This document shows, piece after piece, positions 59,698 through 64,000 of a stretch of DNA of 64,000 bases. The stretch is taken from assembly GCA_963705355.1 (NCBI GenBank), contig OY970070.1, positions 992,001 through 1,056,000 of the forward strand. Reading direction: 5' to 3'. Source of the DNA: COMBO-56-21 sp963705355 (GTDB taxonomy: Archaea; Thermoplasmatota; Thermoplasmata; UBA10834). The notes below the pieces were generated by a model. The model had not been told where the DNA came from. It saw nothing but the letters and a program-made list of their open reading frames with translations, and made no database searches. The number at the start of each line of letters is the position of its first letter. Positions within the stretch are counted from its first letter, which is position 1. A program made the translations under genes and the position numbers.

Positions 59698-60724
59698 CGA
59701 TCCTCGCATCGACGACCACGTGCGAGACCCCTGGCGCGTACGACTTGATCTCCTTCATCCTCATGATGTCCACTTTGCCTTCCAGAGCGCTTGCTAGTAT
59801 TCGCTGGACCGGCCTGTTGGGCAGAAGCTCGTTCGGACAGGTCTCGTGATAGTGGATGATACCTCCGCTCTTGAGCAGGCGAATGGCAGTGGGAAGGTAC
59901 TCGTGGGTTGTCTTGACATAGCCCATCACTACCCTATCCGCGATGTCCTCGCCTGGCAAGTCCCTGTTGTCGCCCAGAACTGGTTTCACTATCCTTGATA
60001 CCTGGTTCAGCGCGATGTTCTCCTCGAGGTACTGGAATGCGACGGGGTTCAGCTCGCACGCGATGATCTTCATCGGTTTCTGATAGACTGCCAGCGGAAT
60101 CGAGAAGTAGCCGATCCCCGCGAACATGTCAACGATGGTTTCGCCATCGCATTTCAGGTCGGCCATCCTGAGACGCTCCTCGATGTTCCCGGAGGAGAAC
60201 ATGATCTTGGTGGCGTCGAACCTATATCTGATCCCGTTCTCGAGGTGCGTCGCCACGGCATCTTTCCCTAGCAGCGTCCTGATGACCGGTTGCCTGTATT
60301 CCCCCTTGATCCCGCCAACGTCCCGCAAGACCGCCTTCAGACCCAAAACGACTGCATAAGCCTCCGCGATCTCGCTCTCATACTCATCCAGCTGCGCCTC
60401 CAGCCTGATCACAGCCAGGTTCCCAAACATCTCCCATTTGCTCGGCAGAAGATGTTTGAGATCCTCTGGAATAGAGACGAGCCTGCGGATCGAATCGATC
60501 GGGTCCTCCCTGTGCTTCCTCTCTGGAAAAAGCCTCTCGACTAGCTCGGCTTCGTACTTCTTCAGCAGGGCTTCATCCGGCTCCGACTTGACCGGTATTA
60601 TGACGTGGTTGTCTTCGTCGATGATGGCATGCGTCTTGTCCAAGAGTCTTTCAGAGGTGATGTCCTTCCGGAGAGCCTCGGCATCGGACCTAGCGACTCG
60701 TACCCCTAGCACGGTCATTGGCAT
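59684..60724 (-). CDS. taw2: tRNA Phe wyosine pathway methyltransferase-fold enzyme, Taw2/Trm5 family
   Basis: 346 residues. The N-terminal part (LVERLFPERKHREDPIDS) is followed by a class I SAM fold: motif I VDMFAGIGYFSIPLAVY, IACELNPVAFQYLEENIALN. At the catalytic site Trm5 enzymes have N-L-P, whereas this protein has VVMGYVKTTHEYL and then IIHYHETCPN, which match archaeal Taw2 (aminocarboxypropyl transfer to 4-demethylwyosine). Taw2 is therefore favoured over Trm5, but family members are hard to separate by eye. ATG 60724 or 60718. Confidence 0.75.
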   Translation of the reverse strand: MPMTVLGVRVARSDAEALRKDITSERLLDKTHAIIDEDNHVIIPVKSEPDEALLKKYEAELVERLFPERKHREDPIDSIRRLVSIPEDLKHLLPSKWEMFGNLAVIRLEAQLDEYESEIAEAYAVVLGLKAVLRDVGGIKGEYRQPVIRTLLGKDAVATHLENGIRYRFDATKIMFSSGNIEERLRMADLKCDGETIVDMFAGIGYFSIPLAVYQKPMKIIACELNPVAFQYLEENIALNQVSRIVKPVLGDNRDLPGEDIADRVVMGYVKTTHEYLPTAIRLLKSGGIIHYHETCPNELLPNRPVQRILASALEGKVDIMRMKEIKSYAPGVSHVVVDARIVKPS

Positions 60725-60810
60725 CGTCCACAGTTATTATAAGCACTTCCCGAGTGGGACTTTCGAAATCACCGAAAGTGATATAGTCAGTTTCGAACTT
60801 CAGACCACCG

Positions 60811-61632
60811 ATGAGACTCCCTCTGGCGGCAGCGTCTTTCATCCTCTCATTCCTTCTGCTGTCACCCAGCCTCGCCATGGGAGACATCCCTGACCCGGGG
60901 AAGCCGAGGTACGCAAACAACATCTTGAGCGGCTTTGTGACCCCGACAGTGGCGCCTGGGCAGGAAGTCGATTTCTCCTTCAACCTGACCAACCCGTACG
61001 ACAACGACAACACCAGCGCCGTCATGGAGAACGTGACACTCATCGTCGGCATCTACATGTACGCCACCCAGGAGAAGGCGGAAGAGGTCACGAGCTCGTT
61101 CCCGCATCCTCCTTTGTTCCATCACCTGACGACCGAATGGAGGCAGAATTTCTCTGAGATCAGGCCGAACCAGACTTCTCTCACAATCCCGCTCCCGATC
61201 TACACATCAAAGAAGACTCCCCACGGATCTTACTTCTCTCAGAGCACATATTTCGTCAGGTTTAGCCTCACTTTCAATTTCCATAACAGCTCGACCAAAG
61301 TGGTCCTGAAATCCAAAGGATGTTTCACGGAGAGCGATTGGAACAAGATCGTCTCCTTCGAGGGGAACCAGAGCATCGTGAACAGGACTTACCTGAAGGC
61401 GTTGGGCGTGGACGGCCTCCTGCCTGACTCTTCGTTCGGTATCAAGATCCCGATCCCACGCTGGCCTCTTGCACTGATAGTCGCAGGATGTGTCGGGCTC
61501 TCATTCATGGCATTCTACTACTACGTCATAGACAACCCGGGCGCGTACCCGCGCCTAGAGAAACGATTCTATTATCTGCGGGGAAAACTGAGCGAGTCTT
61601 GGAGCAAGCTTAAGCACAGCAGACGAAAGTGA
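60811..61632 (+). CDS. Exported membrane-anchored protein of unknown function
   Basis: 273 residues. An N-terminal signal peptide (LPLAAASFILSFLLLSPSLA), a long extracytoplasmic beta-rich part with many Asn-x-Ser/Thr sites (NLTNPYD, NVTL, NQTSL, NHSS-like NSSTK, NRTY) that fit archaeal N-glycosylation, then a transmembrane helix (WPLALIVAGCVGLSFMAFYY) and a basic cytoplasmic tail. The 3' end overlaps the convergent geranylgeranyl reductase gene by 78 bases. A TATA-like ttattataag lies at 60733-60742. Function unknown. Confidence 0.7.
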   Translation: MRLPLAAASFILSFLLLSPSLAMGDIPDPGKPRYANNILSGFVTPTVAPGQEVDFSFNLTNPYDNDNTSAVMENVTLIVGIYMYATQEKAEEVTSSFPHPPLFHHLTTEWRQNFSEIRPNQTSLTIPLPIYTSKKTPHGSYFSQSTYFVRFSLTFNFHNSSTKVVLKSKGCFTESDWNKIVSFEGNQSIVNRTYLKALGVDGLLPDSSFGIKIPIPRWPLALIVAGCVGLSFMAFYYYVIDNPGAYPRLEKRFYYLRGKLSESWSKLKHSRRK

Positions 61633-62712
61633 AGCTGGGTAGTCGATATCTCCCTTCTGCTCCAGCAGTCGCCGGACCTCCGGCTCGGAGAAGATCCTGA
61701 GGGCCTTGTCCATCTTCTTGTCGGTCAGCGCGAGGAATATCCTCCTTATCCTGAAGGCACGCGAAAGCTCCTTCCCGAACTCGTCCTTCCACAGCCGATC
61801 GTATGCGCCAAGACCCGAGGCCTCGTGGGACCCGAAGAACTCGGAAACGGCCTCAGAGCACAGCTCGGCCCCCCGGACGCCGGTGTAGACGCCCCCGCCC
61901 GAGAGAGGCTTCGCATGACATGCCGCGTCGCCAACGAGCATGATCCGCCCCGAGACGGCAGACCTTCCCGGTCCGATTGGTATCTTTCCCGAAGCCGTGG
62001 AGACCCTCTTGGCGTGCCTGAACTGCGGTCTGGCCAAGAACTTCTTCAGATACGTCGCCGGAAGATCGGCTGCGTCCCAGGTGCACAGACCCACTCTGAC
62101 GAGATCGCCTGCAGGAATCGCCCATGCGAAGAAGCCTGGAGCAACGTCTCTTCCAAGAAACAGCTCGACGAACTCCGGGTCGATTTCGACTCCTCTGAGA
62201 TCCACCTGGATCCCTGTCAGCATGTGCTTCGGGACGGGAAGATGCAACGACCTTCGGCATATCGACTTGTACCCGTCTGCGCCGACCACTATTCTCGAGG
62301 TGACGTTCTCTTGGTGGTGGTCGGATCTTGTCTCCGTGTGGACCTCGTAGCCCGTGTCTCGGACTGCGCGGGCGCTGCTGCCGACCTTTGGAACGGCTCC
62401 CGCGTCGACAGCCTTGTGAAACATGATCCTGTCGAAATGAGACCTGTCGAGCACGTACGCCCTTGAGCTTCTTGCCTCCAACGTCAGAGTGAAACCCAGA
62501 GGAGAGTGGAGTTTGGCCCCTCTGATCTCCCCTATGACGCTCTCCCGGGCGAACATTGGAACCCCTTTTTGCGTGACGAGGCCCGCGCACTGGAGCGGTT
62601 CGCCGGGCGTCCTGTGCTCCTCGAGAATGACCACATCATAATCCCTTGCCAGAAGCCTGGCAGCTGTGGAGCCCGCAGGGCCTCCTCCTACAACGAGCAC
62701 ATCGGTCCGCAC
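61555..62712 (-). CDS. Geranylgeranyl reductase family flavoprotein
   Basis: 385 residues. FAD-binding TDVLVVGGGPAGSTAARLLA and RIMLVGDAACHAKPLSGGGV (GD motif) are complete, and HRTPGEPLQCAGLV carries the conserved Cys of the family. The family saturates the isoprenoid chains of archaeal lipids or related prenyl compounds. Its exact substrate (lipid or quinone side chain) is not clear. The 3' end overlaps the convergent exported-protein gene by 78 bases. ATG 62712. Confidence 0.92.
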   Translation of the reverse strand: MRTDVLVVGGGPAGSTAARLLARDYDVVILEEHRTPGEPLQCAGLVTQKGVPMFARESVIGEIRGAKLHSPLGFTLTLEARSSRAYVLDRSHFDRIMFHKAVDAGAVPKVGSSARAVRDTGYEVHTETRSDHHQENVTSRIVVGADGYKSICRRSLHLPVPKHMLTGIQVDLRGVEIDPEFVELFLGRDVAPGFFAWAIPAGDLVRVGLCTWDAADLPATYLKKFLARPQFRHAKRVSTASGKIPIGPGRSAVSGRIMLVGDAACHAKPLSGGGVYTGVRGAELCSEAVSEFFGSHEASGLGAYDRLWKDEFGKELSRAFRIRRIFLALTDKKMDKALRIFSEPEVRRLLEQKGDIDYPASLSSAVLKLAPRLAQFSPQIIESFL

Positions 62713-62823
62713 GACCGCTGGAGAGCATTGGGTGCTATTTCAGGCTTGTCGAAGGAGAGGTACCTACAATCTCTCGATTGTTTGGCGAATCAGATATATC
62801 CAACCAGCCCCTGACTCCTTATC

Positions 62824-63336
62824 GTGAACCCGAGCGCATCATTTGATACGAAACTGGAGTCCGCCAAGGATCTGGCGGGCATCTTCGAAGTTGTGAAATT
62901 AGCGGTGAGAAAGAGCACGGGCAAGGAGAGGGCTGGCCTGATGCTGGGGCTGGCGAACCTGGGCGGAGGGCCTCAGGGGTTCGTCGGGGCGTTCTTCCCC
63001 GTTGCGACGAACATAATCGTGATGAACAGCCTCCCGCTCAAGAGGATCAAGGAAACTGATCCCACGCTGTACAAGCCCTATGTCTTTCACATCCTGCTCC
63101 ACGAGTACGTCCACACGCTTGGGATAATCGACGAGGCTGCGACGAGGGCGAAGGTGTACGATATCAGCATTGGCACCTTCGGCAAGGACCATCCAGTCAC
63201 ACAGTTCGCAGCCGACCTCTCGAGGTTCGTCCCGAGGCTCGTATACCCACTGTACGGCTGGCAGCCGCAAGAGGAGTACCAGCTGGAGCTCGTCAAGGGA
63301 TTCGACAGATCCGCCACGGACAGCTACATAGGCTAG
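62824..63336 (+). CDS. HExxH-containing putative metalloprotease-like protein
   Basis: 170 residues from GTG 62824. The centre has ILLHEYVHTLGIIDEAATRA, with the H-E-x-x-H zinc motif and a Glu about six residues after it, as in gluzincin-like folds. The surrounding FFPVATNIIVMNSLPLKRI and GWQPQEEYQLELVKGF segments are beta-strand and helix rich. No signal peptide. It resembles small archaeal proteins annotated as putative metallopeptidases, but proteolysis is not shown. It is divergent from the geranylgeranyl reductase gene and 14 bases from the convergent transaldolase-type gene. Confidence 0.75.
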   Translation: MNPSASFDTKLESAKDLAGIFEVVKLAVRKSTGKERAGLMLGLANLGGGPQGFVGAFFPVATNIIVMNSLPLKRIKETDPTLYKPYVFHILLHEYVHTLGIIDEAATRAKVYDISIGTFGKDHPVTQFAADLSRFVPRLVYPLYGWQPQEEYQLELVKGFDRSATDSYIG

Positions 63337-63350
63337 GACAACCGGGCTGA

Positions 63351-64000
63351 TCACTTCTTCTTCGGGACCGTCTCCCAGTCCTTCAGGAACTTCTGGATGC
63401 CCTCGTCAGTGAGGTTGTGCTTCAGCATCTTCTTCAGAACGTCATACGGAACCGTCGCCACATGGGCGCCCGCGAGTGCCGCCTCCGTCACATGGATAGG
63501 ATGTCTGATGCTCGCCGCGATCACCTGGGTCTTGAACCCGTAGTTCCTGAAGATCGTAACTATGTCCCTGACAAGGTCCATGCCGTTATGGCTGATGTCG
63601 TCCAGTCTGCCGACGAACGGAGACACGTAGGTGGCGCCGGCTTTGGCCGCAAGAAGAGCCTGGTTCGGCGAGAAGACAAGCGTGACATTCGTCTTGATGC
63701 CTTCCTTCGAAAGCACCTTGACGGCCTTCAGCCCCTCGTCCGTCATATGTATCTTCACGATGATGTTCTTGTGAATCTTGGAGAGCTCCCGGGCCTCTTT
63801 GATCATGCCTTCCGCACCCATGGAGACCGCCTCCGCGCTGATCGGCCCGTCGACCACCTGGCAGATGTCCCTCACGCGGGTTTCGAAATCGCACCCTTCC
63901 TTGGCCACCAGTGTCGGGTTGGTAGTCACGCCGTCCAGTATTCCCCAGCTGTTGATCTCCTTGATCTGGTCCAGGTTCGCGGTGTCTATGAATATCTTCA
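63351..64000 (-). CDS. Transaldolase / fructose-6-phosphate aldolase (TalC/MipB type), partial
   Basis: Residues 2-216 of about 216: the window ends one base short of the ATG or GTG (the sequence starts ..TG AAG ATA TTC). The KIFIDTANLDQIKEINSWG start, GVTTNPTLVAKEG, IVKIHMTDEGLKAV (Schiff-base Lys region), TLVFSPNQALLAAKAGATYV and SPFVGRLDDISHNGMDLV are those of the short TalC/FSA class. It moves carbons between sugar phosphates or makes fructose 6-phosphate, supplying pentoses in archaea without an oxidative pentose pathway. Confidence 0.92.
   Translation of the reverse strand, partial: KIFIDTANLDQIKEINSWGILDGVTTNPTLVAKEGCDFETRVRDICQVVDGPISAEAVSMGAEGMIKEARELSKIHKNIIVKIHMTDEGLKAVKVLSKEGIKTNVTLVFSPNQALLAAKAGATYVSPFVGRLDDISHNGMDLVRDIVTIFRNYGFKTQVIAASIRHPIHVTEAALAGAHVATVPYDVLKKMLKHNLTDEGIQKFLKDWETVPKKK

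Noticed and set aside
59684..60724. Calling this gene Trm5 outright
   Set aside because: The N-L-P catalytic motif of Trm5 is replaced by the MGYV and HYHE segments seen in Taw2-type enzymes.
1..64000. CRISPR arrays, insertion sequences or an integrated virus
   Set aside because: No regular spaced repeats, transposase, integrase or phage structural genes were seen.

Overview
The window is archaeal and most likely comes from an uncultured member of the Thermoplasmatota (Euryarchaeota in the broad sense). The evidence is the gene content. There is a Pus10 - L21e - RpoF - DUF655 - KsgA operon, an aIF1A - RIO1 - KH protein operon, ribosomal protein L15e, an archaeal family B DNA polymerase, a geranylgeranyl reductase for isoprenoid lipids, a DUF835 protein, a wyosine-type Trm5/Taw2 methyltransferase, and a heliorhodopsin of the kind described from Thermoplasmatales. 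Many genes have TATA boxes placed for short or leaderless transcripts, and GTG and TTG starts are common. No rRNA, CRISPR array or intact insertion sequence was seen. Species-level identity cannot be read from this window.

Layout. 1-4.6 kb: a partial saccharopine dehydrogenase-like gene, a GNAT acetyltransferase, an ABC-2 exporter, and a scar in which the 5' ends of two other genes of this window lie fused as degenerate copies. 4.6-11.5 kb: a peptide-type ABC importer (binding protein and two permeases, no ATPases), a ferredoxin-domain aldo/keto reductase, a GNAT and small proteins. 11.6-18.9 kb: pirin, divergent M24- and M20-fold genes, a GAF-like protein, a GNAT, an MFS transporter and a small zinc ribbon. 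19-24.6 kb, the most unusual part: heliorhodopsin and a SOUL heme-binding protein in one operon, a monomethylamine methyltransferase (MtmB) homologue with methionine where MtmB has pyrrolysine, a second GAF-like protein carrying a zinc ribbon, a nitroreductase, and MsrB with an SRAP (YedK/HMCES) protein. 24.6-31 kb: a chromate-resistance ChrB-type protein with an MFS transporter, a DHA2-type MFS pump, an S9 oligopeptidase and a TSUP permease. 31-43 kb: a tungsten aldehyde:ferredoxin oxidoreductase, a GyrI-like protein, an ABC-2 exporter whose permease carries three PKD-like domains, an MmsA-type aldehyde dehydrogenase overlapping a ferritin-like gene, a hemerythrin and two tandem class III aminotransferases.

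43-64 kb is mainly housekeeping: a ThiI-like THUMP protein without its PP-loop motif, L15e with an N-terminal extension, PolB, a YchF-type GTPase, a DUF1611 protein, the translation and transcription operons above, tRNA-Glu(UUC), DUF169, DUF835, a 520-residue cysteine-containing protein of unknown function, a Taw2-type enzyme, a membrane-anchored secreted protein, geranylgeranyl reductase, an HExxH protein and a transaldolase-type gene cut by the window end at its first start-codon base.

How the genes may work together (inference): peptide uptake plus several peptidases, two omega-type aminotransferases, MmsA and AOR fit a heterotroph fermenting amino acids through aldehydes and acyl-CoA with ferredoxin as electron carrier. 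The heliorhodopsin/SOUL/MsrB/SRAP/nitroreductase neighbourhood suggests light or redox sensing tied to damage control.
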